A stretch of 64,000 nucleotides of DNA from Eupransor demetentiae (GCF_963930865.1 NZ_CAWVOH010000001.1:1-64000); one strand, 5' to 3'. Shown: positions 7,172-16,372, numbered from the stretch's first letter. The notes: a model not told the origin generated them from the sequence alone. A program made the numbers and translations.

Positions 7172-8486
7172 ACGTAATTTTCCATACAAAGCTTGGCTAG
7201 GTTTCATTGCAATACCGGGACTTATTGTCTTTCTTTTTGTGCATAATTTAATCGTTGATCATGCTAATCATGATATTCCCAACCAATTAAAGGCACAAAA
7301 GGTAGAACCGGTTTCTTTGAACGTGAATGCTAACTCAGCTTTGGTGGTTGATTTGTCGTCCGGACAAATTTTGGGTGAAAAGGACGCGAACAAACAGGTA
7401 CCAATCGCTTCTCAATCGAAATTGCTAACGGCCTATGGTGTTTTGAAAGCGGTTAAGGTAGGGAAGATCTCCTGGCAGAGTCAGGTTAAAATTCCAGCCA
7501 GTGCCGACTTGTCTGGGCAAACTAAGGACCTTTTCTCTCACCTGGATATTAAGGCCGGTGATAAGGTCTCTGTTAAGGACCTCTACACGGCGATGTTCAC
7601 CAACTCCGCCAACGATGCAGCCTTCTCCCTAGCTAGTTATTTGACGCCCAAGGGCAAGACGACCCAGGAAGTCTTGCAGGGCTGGGCAAAAGAATTGGAT
7701 TTGACTGATTCGGCCTGGTACAACGCAGCCGGACAGAAAAACGGGGATGCATTCGGTAATCGAGTAAAATCAGCCCCAGATTCCGCCAGCAATCATGCTT
7801 CGGCTAAGGAATTAGCCAAGATTGTTCAGGCTGATCTTCAGCTGGATCCAGAACTAAAGCAAATCGCTAAAATGAAGACTTTGACTTACACCAAAAATGG
7901 TAAGAACAAGGTAACGGTTCAGACTGACTACGGGAAGGTCCAAGGCCAATTAAAACAAAACTACGGTAAGAACGATGTTTTGACGATTGGTGGTGTCAAA
8001 ACCGGCTCCACTCCTGAATCCGGGGCGGCCTTCACCGGCTTTGTCACGGATTCCAAGGGACATGAATTTTTGACGGTCATTAATGGTGCCGGCGATTATC
8101 AAAATAAGACCCAACGCTTCCAGGCAACCTTCCAAATGGTTCGTCAGGTTTTGCAGGCCCGTAAGGCCCAAGACTTCAAGGCTGGCAGTAGCATGGCCCA
8201 GCAAAAGAAAGTTGATTCCGCCACAACCCGCTACCGCCGTATCCCGGTTCACGTTGCCCAGTCAAAGAGCTATTGGACTGACGCTGATCAGGCCCTTGAA
8301 ATTCATGAGTTAAAGAATCTCAAAGATGACAAGGGGAAGGTAGCCAAGAACGAACTTGTTGCCCGAGCTCGATTAACCTTGGATACTGATTTCTTGAATG
8401 AGGATGATGGGGTTAGCTTGGCTGCAGACAAGGATGTTCCTGCAGTTGGTTTCTTTACTACTATCTGGCACTGGATTTGGCATTAA
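7164..8486 (+). CDS. dacA: D-alanyl-D-alanine carboxypeptidase (S11 family)
   Basis: This enzyme removes the terminal D-Ala from peptidoglycan stem peptides outside the membrane. All three S11 motifs are present, numbered from GTG 7164: SQSK at 83-86, SAN at 148-150, KTG at 279-281. A signal/anchor helix lies at about 10-30, and the C-terminus ends in the aromatic segment FFTTIWHWIWH, which could associate with the membrane. I chose GTG 7164 because GAGGGAGA lies 8 nt upstream; a TTG at 7131 is possible but deep in the kinase gene. It overlaps the kinase stop by 8 nt, so it is coupled to the two-component system. Confidence 0.92.
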   Translation: MTKRNFPYKAWLGFIAIPGLIVFLFVHNLIVDHANHDIPNQLKAQKVEPVSLNVNANSALVVDLSSGQILGEKDANKQVPIASQSKLLTAYGVLKAVKVGKISWQSQVKIPASADLSGQTKDLFSHLDIKAGDKVSVKDLYTAMFTNSANDAAFSLASYLTPKGKTTQEVLQGWAKELDLTDSAWYNAAGQKNGDAFGNRVKSAPDSASNHASAKELAKIVQADLQLDPELKQIAKMKTLTYTKNGKNKVTVQTDYGKVQGQLKQNYGKNDVLTIGGVKTGSTPESGAAFTGFVTDSKGHEFLTVINGAGDYQNKTQRFQATFQMVRQVLQARKAQDFKAGSSMAQQKKVDSATTRYRRIPVHVAQSKSYWTDADQALEIHELKNLKDDKGKVAKNELVARARLTLDTDFLNEDDGVSLAADKDVPAVGFFTTIWHWIWH

Positions 8487-8528
8487 TGGTAATTTTTAGA
8501 TGTAAGCCCTTTCATAATCGATGGCTTG

Positions 8529-8537
8529 TGCTATAAT
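8529..8537 (+). promoter_or_regulatory. extended -10 promoter of pgi
   Basis: TGC followed by TATAAT (8532-8537). No good -35 is visible 16-18 bp upstream, as is common for extended -10 promoters. It gives a leader of about 55 nt before pgi. Confidence 0.7.
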
Positions 8538-8573
8538 AATGATAGCGGTTACATTACTGATAGAAAGGGAAGC

Positions 8574-8589
8574 GGTTCAGGAATGAACC
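8574..8589 (+). promoter_or_regulatory. leader hairpin between ribosome site and pgi start
   Basis: GGTTCA (8574-8579) pairs with TGAACC (8584-8589), loop GGAA. The only purine-rich ribosome site, AAAGGGA at 8564-8570, lies upstream of it and 29 nt from ATG 8600. Folding the hairpin would bring the two closer. A competing ATG at 8583 lies in another frame. Confidence 0.45.
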
Positions 8590-8599
8590 CGGTATTAAA

Positions 8600-9952
8600 A
8601 TGGCACAGATTCAATTTGATGCAAAGTCAGTCGAACAGTTTGTTGGCGCAAACGAATTAAAGGAGATTCAACCTTTAATTACCATGGCTGATCAGGAACT
8701 TCGCAATGGAACTGGCGCTGGTTCAGATTTCATTGACTGGTTAAACTGGCCCAGTGATTACGATAAGGAGGAGTTCGCACGCATTAAGGCGGCTGCTAAG
8801 CAGATTCAAAGCGACTCTAAAGTTCTTGTTGTGATTGGAATTGGTGGTTCCTACTTGGGTGCCAAGATGGCCTTTGATTTCTTGCATCCATCCTTTAATA
8901 ACGAATTGGCGGATGACCAGCGCAAGGGCGTTAAGGTTTACTTCGCTGGAAATTCAATGTCAGCTTCCTACATCAACGACTTGATTCGTGTCATTGGCGA
9001 CCAAGACTTTTCAGTTAATGTCATTTCAAAGTCAGGAACGACCACGGAACCATCGATTGCCTTCCGCGTTTTCAAGCAAAAGTTGATTGAAAAGTACGGT
9101 GAAGCTGCGGCTAAGAAGCGCATTTACGCCACAACGGATGCTAAGAAGGGTGCCTTGCACGATGAAGCCCAAGCAGCTGGTTATGAAACTTTTGTTATTC
9201 CTGATGGCATCGGTGGTCGTTTCTCAGTTTTGACGGCGGTAGGGCTTTTGCCAATTGCTGCTTCAGGTGCTGACGTTGACCAGTTAATGGCTGGTGCTAA
9301 GTCCGCTCAGGAAGAATATACCGAAACGGATTTGACCAAGAACGCTGCATATCATTACGCTGCCTTGCGCCGTATCCTTTACGACAAGGGTTACACGACT
9401 GAACTCTTGATTAACTGGGAGCCATCTTTGCAGTACTTGTCAGAGTGGTGGAAGCAGTTGATGGGTGAGTCTGAAGGTAAGAACCAGAAGGGCATCTATC
9501 CATCATCAGCCAACTACTCAACGGACTTGCATTCCTTGGGTCAGTATATCCAAGAAGGTCGTCGTGACCTCTTTGAAACGGTTGTGACCATCGACCAGCC
9601 AAACACGGATTTGGATGTTCCTAAGACGGCTGATAACGGCGATGGTTTGCAATACCTCGAAGGTAAGACCATTAACGAAGTTAACGCAACGGCTGCTCAA
9701 GGGGTTGTTTTGGCCCACTTAGATGGTGGTGTGCCAAACTTGGCCATTCGCTTGCCAAAGCAGGATGCCTTTACGCTCGGTCACTTGATCTACTTCTTTG
9801 AATTGGCCGTTGGTATCTCTGGTTACACCTTTGCTATCAACCCATTCAACCAACCCGGTGTTGAAGCCTACAAGACGGCCATGTTCGCCTTGCTGGGTAA
9901 GCCAGGTTACGAAGAAGAAACTAAGGCTTTCCGTGCCCGTTTAAATAAGTAA
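8600..9952 (+). CDS. pgi: glucose-6-phosphate isomerase
   Basis: This enzyme interconverts glucose-6-phosphate and fructose-6-phosphate in the cytoplasm. Conserved segments are IGIGGSYLG (79-87), SKSGTTTEP, the active-site region MGESEGKNQKG, SANYSTDLHSLGQ and the C-terminal signature around GISGYTFAINPFNQPGVE. The 450-aa length is normal for Firmicutes. It has its own promoter and ends at a bidirectional terminator. In a heterofermentative lactic acid bacterium it links fructose use to the phosphoketolase route (inference). Confidence 0.97.
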   Translation: MAQIQFDAKSVEQFVGANELKEIQPLITMADQELRNGTGAGSDFIDWLNWPSDYDKEEFARIKAAAKQIQSDSKVLVVIGIGGSYLGAKMAFDFLHPSFNNELADDQRKGVKVYFAGNSMSASYINDLIRVIGDQDFSVNVISKSGTTTEPSIAFRVFKQKLIEKYGEAAAKKRIYATTDAKKGALHDEAQAAGYETFVIPDGIGGRFSVLTAVGLLPIAASGADVDQLMAGAKSAQEEYTETDLTKNAAYHYAALRRILYDKGYTTELLINWEPSLQYLSEWWKQLMGESEGKNQKGIYPSSANYSTDLHSLGQYIQEGRRDLFETVVTIDQPNTDLDVPKTADNGDGLQYLEGKTINEVNATAAQGVVLAHLDGGVPNLAIRLPKQDAFTLGHLIYFFELAVGISGYTFAINPFNQPGVEAYKTAMFALLGKPGYEEETKAFRARLNK

Positions 9953-9956
9953 ATTA

Positions 9957-9987
9957 AAAAAGCTCATCGTCATGATGGGCTTTTTAG
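9957..9987. terminator. bidirectional terminator pgi / busR
   Basis: AAAGCTCATC (9959-9968) / GATGGGCTTT (9974-9983) with A-run and T-run on either side. It overlaps the stop codon of the convergent busR. Confidence 0.85.
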
Positions 9988-10601
9988 TTTGCAAAAAATT
10001 GTTGCATGGCTAGGACACTTTTGTCGGGCCCAACAAAGTATACGGTATCGCCAGGTTCGATGACGGCGTAGGGCCCAGGGGAGAGGACCAATTCATCTTG
10101 ATGAAGAATGGCCACGACTGTGGCACCGGTGTTTTGCCAGATGTTTAGCGTTCCAATTGATTGATGGAGCTTTTGACTGTCATCGTCAGGGATAAACTCA
10201 TGGGGCGCCATGGGACTCTGCTGACGCACTTGCTGGGTTTGGTCAGCGAGTAGGCCGAGGAGTTGGTTTAAACTCGTTAGGTCCTCTTTTTGCCGCTTTA
10301 GAATTTCTTTAATCTCACGGTTGGTGGCCTGGATGTTGTTACTTGCGGAAGCTTGTGACAAGAAATCTTGGGCTTTTCCTCGTGATAGAACCTCGACCCC
10401 CGAGCCATGAACAGGCTTGACGATAGCGAGATCGGCAAGGACGGAAACAGCTTTGCGGGCCGTCTCAGCCGAAACACCATAGGTGGCAGCTAGGGTTGAT
10501 CGGGCATGGAGTTTTTGACCAACTAGGAAATGATTATCAACGATGTCTTGTGCAATTTCTTGGGCAACTTTATGGTAACGCGGTTCGCGAATTTTCGGCA
10601 T
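9984..10601 (-). CDS. busR: c-di-AMP-responsive repressor BusR
   Basis: GntR-type winged helix at about 10-70 (LAATYGVSAETARKAVSVLA), a coiled linker at about 95-130, and a C-terminal RCK_C (TrkA-C) domain at about 140-205 ending in PGDTVYFVGP. This GntR-RCK_C arrangement, divergent to a betaine transporter, is that of BusR of Lactococcus and streptococci. There BusR binds c-di-AMP through RCK_C and represses busAB. GGCGGAG precedes the ATG. Assignment rests on domain order and neighbourhood. Confidence 0.92.
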   Translation of the reverse strand: MPKIREPRYHKVAQEIAQDIVDNHFLVGQKLHARSTLAATYGVSAETARKAVSVLADLAIVKPVHGSGVEVLSRGKAQDFLSQASASNNIQATNREIKEILKRQKEDLTSLNQLLGLLADQTQQVRQQSPMAPHEFIPDDDSQKLHQSIGTLNIWQNTGATVVAILHQDELVLSPGPYAVIEPGDTVYFVGPDKSVLAMQQFFAN

Positions 10602-10644
10602 AAAAGCTCCGCCTTCATTATTTTAATAAAATTTGTTTCTACCC

Positions 10645-10732
10645 GACGAAGTCAGTAAATTTGACATCAAATCTGTGTCGTGTAGAATAGATATATCGTT
10701 ACTGACCATCTTTATTAATTTATAAATGGTCA
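10645..10732 (+). promoter_or_regulatory. busA promoter with flanking BusR-type operator repeats
   Basis: -35 TTGACA (10661-10666) and -10 TAGAAT (10683-10688), spacer 16. GTCAGTAA (10651-10658) is just upstream and its inverse TTACTGAC (10699-10706) just downstream. A second dyad TGACCAT (10703-10709) / ATGGTCA (10726-10732) overlaps the latter. Repeated GAC/GTC half-sites on both sides of the promoter fit a multi-site, tetrameric repressor; the match to BusR is inference. Confidence 0.7.
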
Positions 10733-10780
10733 CTTGTTAGTTTAATGTAAATCAACAAGATAGTCAAACGGGAGGGGCGC

Positions 10781-11974
10781 ATGCCTAAAGTAGAATTAAA
10801 GCACCTGACCAAGATTTTCGGGAAGCATCAAAAGGCTGCCCTGAAGATGGTCAAGGAGCACAAAAGTAAGAACGAAATTTTTGAGAAAACCGGCTCGACT
10901 GTCGGGGTTTACGACATCAACCTTTCAGTTGATGAAGGTGAAATTTTCGTTGTCATGGGACTTTCTGGTTCAGGAAAGTCAACCATGATCCGGCTCTTGA
11001 ATCGTTTGATTGAGCCAACCTCTGGTCAGATTTTCATTGATGGCCAGGAAATCACTAAGTTAAATAAGAAGCAGATGCTCAACATTCGTCGTAAGAAGAT
11101 GAGCATGGTTTTCCAGAACTTCGGTCTTTTCCCACACAAGACCATCTTGGAAAACACCGAGTATGGCTTGCAAGTTCAGGGCGTGCCCGCAGAAGAGCGC
11201 CGCAAGCGTGCCGAAGCAGCCTTGGATAACTCCAAGTTGCTTTCCTTCAAGGATCAATATCCTAGCCAGTTGTCTGGTGGTATGCAGCAGCGTGTTGGTT
11301 TGTCACGTGCTTTGACCAACAACCCGGATATCTTGTTAATGGATGAAGCCTTCTCAGCCTTGGATCCCTTGGTTCGTCGTGAAATGCAAGATGAACTCTT
11401 GGATCTTCAAGCCAACTTGAAGAAGACCATTATTTTCATCACCCACGATTTGAATGAAGCGTTGCGTTTGGGTGACCGCATCGCCATCATGAAGGATGGA
11501 CAAATCCAGCAAATCGGTACTGGTGAAGAAATTTTGACCCAGCCCGCTAACGATTACGTTGAGTCCTTCGTGGAAGATGTTGACCGTTCGAAGGTCTTGG
11601 TTGCTGAAAGCATTATGAAGCCAGGTGTCACGGTTAACGTTGATTCTGATGGACCTAACGTGGCTTTGCACCGTATGTCTGAAGAAAAGGTTTCTGGTGC
11701 GGTTGCCGTTGATAAGGAACGTCACTTCGTCGGTTACATTACTTCTGACGGTGCCGTTAAGGCCCGTAAGGAACAGTTGCCACTGAGCGAAGTTGTGACA
11801 GATATGCCAACGGTCAAGCCAGATACTTTGATTGCTGACATTATGAACATTATTTATGATGCCAACACGCCAGTTGCCGTAGTCGATGATGATCGCCGCC
11901 TTAAGGGAATCATCATTCGTGGTGCGGTGATTGAAGCGTTGGCCGATGATACTGATAGTCAGGGGGATGAATAA
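10781..11974 (+). CDS. busAA: glycine betaine ABC transporter ATPase with CBS domains
   Basis: Energises uptake of glycine betaine under osmotic stress. Walker A GLSGSGKST at residues 60-68, signature LSGGMQQR at 164-171, Walker B LLMDEA at 185-190, H-loop ITHDL. Two C-terminal CBS domains span about 275-390. In the OpuA family these sense ionic strength and can bind c-di-AMP. GGGAGGGGC gives a strong ribosome site. The next gene starts 2 nt after the stop. 397 aa is the OpuAA/BusAA length. Confidence 0.95.
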   Translation: MPKVELKHLTKIFGKHQKAALKMVKEHKSKNEIFEKTGSTVGVYDINLSVDEGEIFVVMGLSGSGKSTMIRLLNRLIEPTSGQIFIDGQEITKLNKKQMLNIRRKKMSMVFQNFGLFPHKTILENTEYGLQVQGVPAEERRKRAEAALDNSKLLSFKDQYPSQLSGGMQQRVGLSRALTNNPDILLMDEAFSALDPLVRREMQDELLDLQANLKKTIIFITHDLNEALRLGDRIAIMKDGQIQQIGTGEEILTQPANDYVESFVEDVDRSKVLVAESIMKPGVTVNVDSDGPNVALHRMSEEKVSGAVAVDKERHFVGYITSDGAVKARKEQLPLSEVVTDMPTVKPDTLIADIMNIIYDANTPVAVVDDDRRLKGIIIRGAVIEALADDTDSQGDE

Positions 11975-11976
11975 AC

Positions 11977-13695
11977 ATGTTCAATATTTTAACTTCCGTG
12001 CCCCAACTACCGCTTGAATCTTGGATTTCTGATGGTGTTAACTGGTTGACCACGCATTTGGCCGGCTTCTTCGACGTCCTTCAGCAAATCGGACAAAACG
12101 TCATGGATGCCATGACCAACTTCTTGACGGCCATTCCAATGCCGCTCATGATTATTGGTTTGACTTTGATTGCGATTGTTACGACGCCAAGAAAATGGGG
12201 CTTTCCACTCTTTGTTGCACTGGGCTTGCTCCTTGTTGCCAACCAGGGTCTCTGGAATGATTTGATGTCAACGACCACCTTGGTTGTGATGTCATCCTTG
12301 GTTTCAATTATTATCGGAATTCCACTTGGAATTTGGATGGGAAAGTCGGATCGTACCAATGCGATTGTGAAGCCAATTCTGGATTTCATGCAGACGATGC
12401 CCGCCTTCGTCTACTTGATTCCAGCCGTTGCCTTCTTCGGTATTGGTGTGGTTCCTGGGGTTTTCGCCTCCGTTATCTTCGCCTTGCCACCAGTTGTTAA
12501 CTTCACCAACTTGGGTATCCGTCAGGTACCAAAGGCCTTGGTTGAAGCAGCTGATTCATTCGGTTCAACGACCTGGCAAAAGCTTTTCCAACTGGAATTG
12601 CCAAATGCTAAGAACACGATTATTGCCGGTACGAAGCAAACGATTATGCTAGCCCTTTCCATGGTGGTTACGGCTTCCATGATTGGTGCGCCCGGCCTTG
12701 GACGTGGTGTGTTGTCCGCCGTTCAGCACGCTGATGTTGGTTCTGGTTTCGTTAATGGAATTGCCTTGGTTATCTTGGCCATCATCATTGACCGCTTTAT
12801 CCAGAAGATGGATACGCCGCCAGAATATGCGGTTAGCCACGGTAAGCTCCGTACTTGGATTGTCTGGGGTATCGTTGCCTTGATGGCAGTCGGTGGGGCA
12901 GTTAATTCATTTGCTAACCAAAAGTCTGCTGGTAAGACGATTAACCTGGGCTACGTGCAATGGGATTCCGAAGTTGCTTCAACCAATGTTTTGGCCGAAG
13001 CGATGGAACAGCATGGTTACAAGGTAACGATGACGCCGTTGGACAACGCCGTTTTGTGGCAGTCCTTGGCGAACAAGCAAGTGGATGCCACTGTTTCTGC
13101 TTGGTTGCCAAACACTCACCACGACTTGTATGAAAAGTACAAGAACGACATTGATGTGCTTGGTCCGAACTTGAAGGGCGTTAAGCTTGGTTTGGTTGTA
13201 CCGGATTACATGGACGTTAACTCCATTTCAGATTTGACCAACCAAGCCAACAAGACCATCGTTGGAATCGAACCTGGTGCCGGTATCATGAAGGCCGCTG
13301 ATAAGACCCTTAAGGCTTATCCAAACCTTTCCGGTTGGAATTTGCAGGCTTCATCTTCAGGTGCCATGACTTCTGCTTTGAACAAGGCTTATAACGCCAA
13401 GGAGCCAATCGTTGTGACTGGTTGGTCACCACACTGGATGTTTTCAAAGTACCACTTGAAGTACCTTGAAGATCCTAAGAAGACGATGGGAACCGAAGAA
13501 GCGATTAACACGGTTACTCGTAAGAACTTGAAGTCAACGAACCCAGATGCTTACAAGGTCCTTAAGAAGTTCCACTGGACCAAGGAAGATATGGAAAACG
13601 TGATGTTGTCTATCCAGAATGGTAAGTCACCTAAGGCTGCCGCTCAGGATTGGATCAAGAGCCACAAGCAACAAGTTGATGCTTGGTTTAAGTAA
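11977..13695 (+). CDS. busAB: glycine betaine transporter permease-binding protein fusion
   Basis: The N-terminal part (to about 310) is a multi-helix ABC permease. The remainder is an OpuAC-type substrate-binding domain fused to it, as in BusAB/OpuABC of lactic acid bacteria. Trp residues that form betaine-binding aromatic cages are visible in YVQWDSE, SAWLPN and TGWSPHW. The fusion places the binding domain outside the membrane, so no separate lipoprotein is needed. 572 aa is normal. It is in an operon with busAA and divergent from busR, and is probably repressed at high c-di-AMP. Confidence 0.95.
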   Translation: MFNILTSVPQLPLESWISDGVNWLTTHLAGFFDVLQQIGQNVMDAMTNFLTAIPMPLMIIGLTLIAIVTTPRKWGFPLFVALGLLLVANQGLWNDLMSTTTLVVMSSLVSIIIGIPLGIWMGKSDRTNAIVKPILDFMQTMPAFVYLIPAVAFFGIGVVPGVFASVIFALPPVVNFTNLGIRQVPKALVEAADSFGSTTWQKLFQLELPNAKNTIIAGTKQTIMLALSMVVTASMIGAPGLGRGVLSAVQHADVGSGFVNGIALVILAIIIDRFIQKMDTPPEYAVSHGKLRTWIVWGIVALMAVGGAVNSFANQKSAGKTINLGYVQWDSEVASTNVLAEAMEQHGYKVTMTPLDNAVLWQSLANKQVDATVSAWLPNTHHDLYEKYKNDIDVLGPNLKGVKLGLVVPDYMDVNSISDLTNQANKTIVGIEPGAGIMKAADKTLKAYPNLSGWNLQASSSGAMTSALNKAYNAKEPIVVTGWSPHWMFSKYHLKYLEDPKKTMGTEEAINTVTRKNLKSTNPDAYKVLKKFHWTKEDMENVMLSIQNGKSPKAAAQDWIKSHKQQVDAWFK

Positions 13696-13708
13696 TTCAA
13701 TGTAAAAG

Positions 13709-13737
13709 AAAAGCCGCTCGTGCTGAGCGGCTTTTTT
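13709..13737. terminator. terminator of busA operon
   Basis: AAGCCGCTC (13711-13719) / GAGCGGCTT (13725-13733), then TTTT. The A-rich left flank may let it also serve the convergent ABC permease gene. Confidence 0.88.
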
Positions 13738-13748
13738 GGTGCTTGGAT

Positions 13749-14990
13749 TTAATTACGCAACTTGCTTGGCTTCAAAGCTTTCAAGAGTTGCTTGGTGATG
13801 TTTTCGTCGCTGTAGGAGAGGACGTTGCGGGAATAAATTCGCTCGCCATACTTGGCTAACAAAACCAAAGCAAGCACTGAAATAGCTAAGGAAACAATCG
13901 CTAATGGCCAGTTTGCTGTGTGTGAAGCTAACTGCACAGGCATAAGGCTCTGGGCGACAAAAGGAATGTAGGAGAATACCTTTACTAGTCCATTTTGGGC
14001 ACCTGCGGAACCAGCTGTGAGACCTAAAGTGTAGGGAACCATTGAAAGGTAGTTTACAGGTTGGATTGCCTGCTGGGTCTGAGAGGCATCATTGACCAAA
14101 GAAGCTGAAATGGCAACAAGGACAAGATAAAGTACGATGGCAACAATGACGAAAACCAAAGTATAAATCAAAACCGGCAAGGTTAGCATACCAAGGTATT
14201 CGTGGAAGAAACTTGTAATTTCTGGGAATTTTGTGATTGCAATAATTGCCGCAATCACAATGAGTAGAACATAGAAGGTAACTTGAGTAAGTAGAATACC
14301 GAGCACTCCAAAGATCTTTCCAAAGTACTGTGACTTTGCAGATGATGCTGCTAACAAAGTTTCCATGATACGGGATGATTTTTCATTTGAAATTTCGTTA
14401 GCAAGAATATTTGCGTAGAACAGAATTAGGAAGAAGACAATCACTGAGATAGCAAAACTTAGACCAGTGGTCGTTCCCTGACTAATCTGACTACTCTTCG
14501 TCTGGTTTTGTTCCATGACGACTGAATTAACAGAGTAAGGCTTATTAAGATCGTTAGCCTGTGAAGTTGTAAGACCGTACTTATTCGACTTTTGCTTGAT
14601 TAACCACTTGTTCAAAAAGTCTTTCAAATCTTTGGTTTTGACATCATTACTTTTTGGTTGAGTGGTCAGCGTTGCTTTGTCAGCATGGAGAACTAAGACA
14701 GCGTCAAGGTCACCAGCTTTAAGTTCTTTCTTGGCTTGCTGTTCGTTAGTTATTTTGACGACATCTAAGTCTAAATCTTTTTGTGAATTTTTGATTTCCT
14801 GACGAAGTTCAGGTTGGTTAATGACCGCAATTTTAGGTGTATCAGTGTTTTGAAAGGCTGCAATACCTTGAACGATGGCGACCATCGCAATTAATCCGAT
14901 TAAAGGAGTAAGCAAGACAAACCAGAATGATTTCTTTTTAACATATGTGATGTAGGTGTGCTTGGCGACTAAAGCAGTTTGGCTATTCAT
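13749..14990 (-). CDS. ABC-2 type transporter permease (NatB-like)
   Basis: One membrane helix near residues 20-45 is followed by a long extracytoplasmic domain with PKIAVINQPELRQ, and then about five helices in the C-terminal half. This is the ABC2_membrane_3/NatB layout. NatAB of B. subtilis exports Na+, but many relatives export peptides or give drug resistance, so the substrate is open. It overlaps the ATPase stop by one base and ends the minus-strand operon that begins with the XRE regulator at 17552. Confidence 0.88.
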   Translation of the reverse strand: MNSQTALVAKHTYITYVKKKSFWFVLLTPLIGLIAMVAIVQGIAAFQNTDTPKIAVINQPELRQEIKNSQKDLDLDVVKITNEQQAKKELKAGDLDAVLVLHADKATLTTQPKSNDVKTKDLKDFLNKWLIKQKSNKYGLTTSQANDLNKPYSVNSVVMEQNQTKSSQISQGTTTGLSFAISVIVFFLILFYANILANEISNEKSSRIMETLLAASSAKSQYFGKIFGVLGILLTQVTFYVLLIVIAAIIAITKFPEITSFFHEYLGMLTLPVLIYTLVFVIVAIVLYLVLVAISASLVNDASQTQQAIQPVNYLSMVPYTLGLTAGSAGAQNGLVKVFSYIPFVAQSLMPVQLASHTANWPLAIVSLAISVLALVLLAKYGERIYSRNVLSYSDENITKQLLKALKPSKLRN

Positions 14991-15880
14991 TAGTTGGCAA
15001 CCTCCTGGCGGAAAATTTCATCGAGGGTTGGTGGCTGTTGGCTGAAGGCGGGGATGTAGCCGTTGGCCGTGACGATATTAAAGATTTCGTGGCCGACTTC
15101 TTCGTTGGCCAAAATCAATTCGAGACCTGCGCCCTGTTCTTCAACGGAAGTCACGCCCGGAACAGCGGCCAATTGTGCCGCGGAAAATCCAGGTGCTTCC
15201 ACATATAGGCGAGTGCGGCCAAAACGTTCGCGGATTTCTTGTGTGCCACCTTGCAAGACTGTCTTACCCTTTTTGAGCATGGTCAAGTGGTCGGAAATCT
15301 TGGTTACGTTGTTCATGTCGTGACTGGAGAAGATGATGGAAGCGCCTTGATCGCGGAAACGAAGGATTTCGTTCATCATCAAGCTAGTGTTGACGGGATC
15401 CAAACCAGAAAATGGTTCATCTAAGATGATGAAGTTGGGCTTGAAAATCATTGCCGCAATCATCTGGATTTTCTGGGCGTTTCCCTTTGAAAGACTTTGT
15501 ACTTTGTCTTTAGGCTGACCAACAACATCGAGGCGGGACATCCACTTCTTGAGTTCGGCTTGGGCATCGGCACGGGCCATACCATGCAGGGCGGCCATGT
15601 AGACGATTTGATCCTCGATGCTTTGCTTCTGGTAGAGACCACGTTCTTCTGGTAGGAAGCCAATCTTCTGGCGGCGAGCCGTTGTGATTGGCTGACCGTC
15701 CCAAGTGATCTTACCCTTCGTTGGTTGGATAAAGTTCAAAATCATGCGGAAGGTGGTGGTTTTACCGGCACCGTTTTGGCCAATTAGGCCCATTACAGAG
15801 CCTGGTTTGAGGCTGAGATTGAGGTCCGTCACAGCCGTGTGAAGGCCGAAATCTTTTTGGACGTGTTCGAGATTAATCAT
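14990..15880 (-). CDS. ABC transporter ATPase (NatA-like)
   Basis: Walker A GQNGAGKTT at residues 34-42, a degenerate signature LSKGNAQK, Walker B FIILDEP and the D-loop SGLDP are all visible. The C-terminal extension after about residue 215 is typical of NatA-type exporters (DUF4162). Length is 296 aa. It pairs with the downstream permease, and the upstream membrane-protein genes may be accessory or immunity-type partners. Regulation is probably by the XRE protein encoded at 17355. Confidence 0.92.
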   Translation of the reverse strand: MINLEHVQKDFGLHTAVTDLNLSLKPGSVMGLIGQNGAGKTTTFRMILNFIQPTKGKITWDGQPITTARRQKIGFLPEERGLYQKQSIEDQIVYMAALHGMARADAQAELKKWMSRLDVVGQPKDKVQSLSKGNAQKIQMIAAMIFKPNFIILDEPFSGLDPVNTSLMMNEILRFRDQGASIIFSSHDMNNVTKISDHLTMLKKGKTVLQGGTQEIRERFGRTRLYVEAPGFSAAQLAAVPGVTSVEEQGAGLELILANEEVGHEIFNIVTANGYIPAFSQQPPTLDEIFRQEVAN

Positions 15881-15895
15881 GGGAATCCTTTCTGT

Positions 15896-16363
15896 TTAGG
15901 AGAATTTGTTGAGTAGCAAGTAGGAAAGTAGGTAAATTGCGGAAGCAATTGTGATAACTCCACTGATTAATATTCCAGCTTTTAAGTTAGCAACGCAGTA
16001 GAAATAGGCCATCAGTAGGAGGCTGAGCGCTTCAAAGGCGACAAAGCCGATTTTGGCAGCGCGCGTGTTGTTTAACTGAACTCGTTCATCACTTTCTTTG
16101 ATTTTGGCTTGTTGGAGTTTGTCAGGGTGTTTTTTGATATTTAGATATAGTAATAAGTAAAAGACAGCTATAACTAAAAACGCAGTTATGAATCCGGTGA
16201 GAAGCCCTAGTTTTGCAGCTTTACTTACGTCAGCAAAGACGAAAATCGTCGCATAGAAAATGGCACAAAAGGCAGCGATTAATGAGTAACGCATCACTAA
16301 GATTTTACGATATTGGTTGTTGGTTACGGATGGATTGACGCTGATGAATAGGTATTTGAGCAT
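15896..16363 (-). CDS. small four-helix membrane protein, paralog 1
   Basis: 155 residues. An N-terminal LKYLF...YRKI segment is followed by two helices, a cytoplasmic motif KIKESDERVQLNNTRAAK, and two more helices, ending in YLLLNKF. The DER motif between helix pairs resembles DUF2178-type proteins often found beside XRE regulators. Two paralogs lie directly upstream. Function unknown. An association with the ABC exporter is inferred from the shared operon. Confidence 0.78.
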   Translation of the reverse strand: MLKYLFISVNPSVTNNQYRKILVMRYSLIAAFCAIFYATIFVFADVSKAAKLGLLTGFITAFLVIAVFYLLLYLNIKKHPDKLQQAKIKESDERVQLNNTRAAKIGFVAFEALSLLLMAYFYCVANLKAGILISGVITIASAIYLLSYLLLNKFS

Positions 16364-16372
16364 GTGAGGTCC

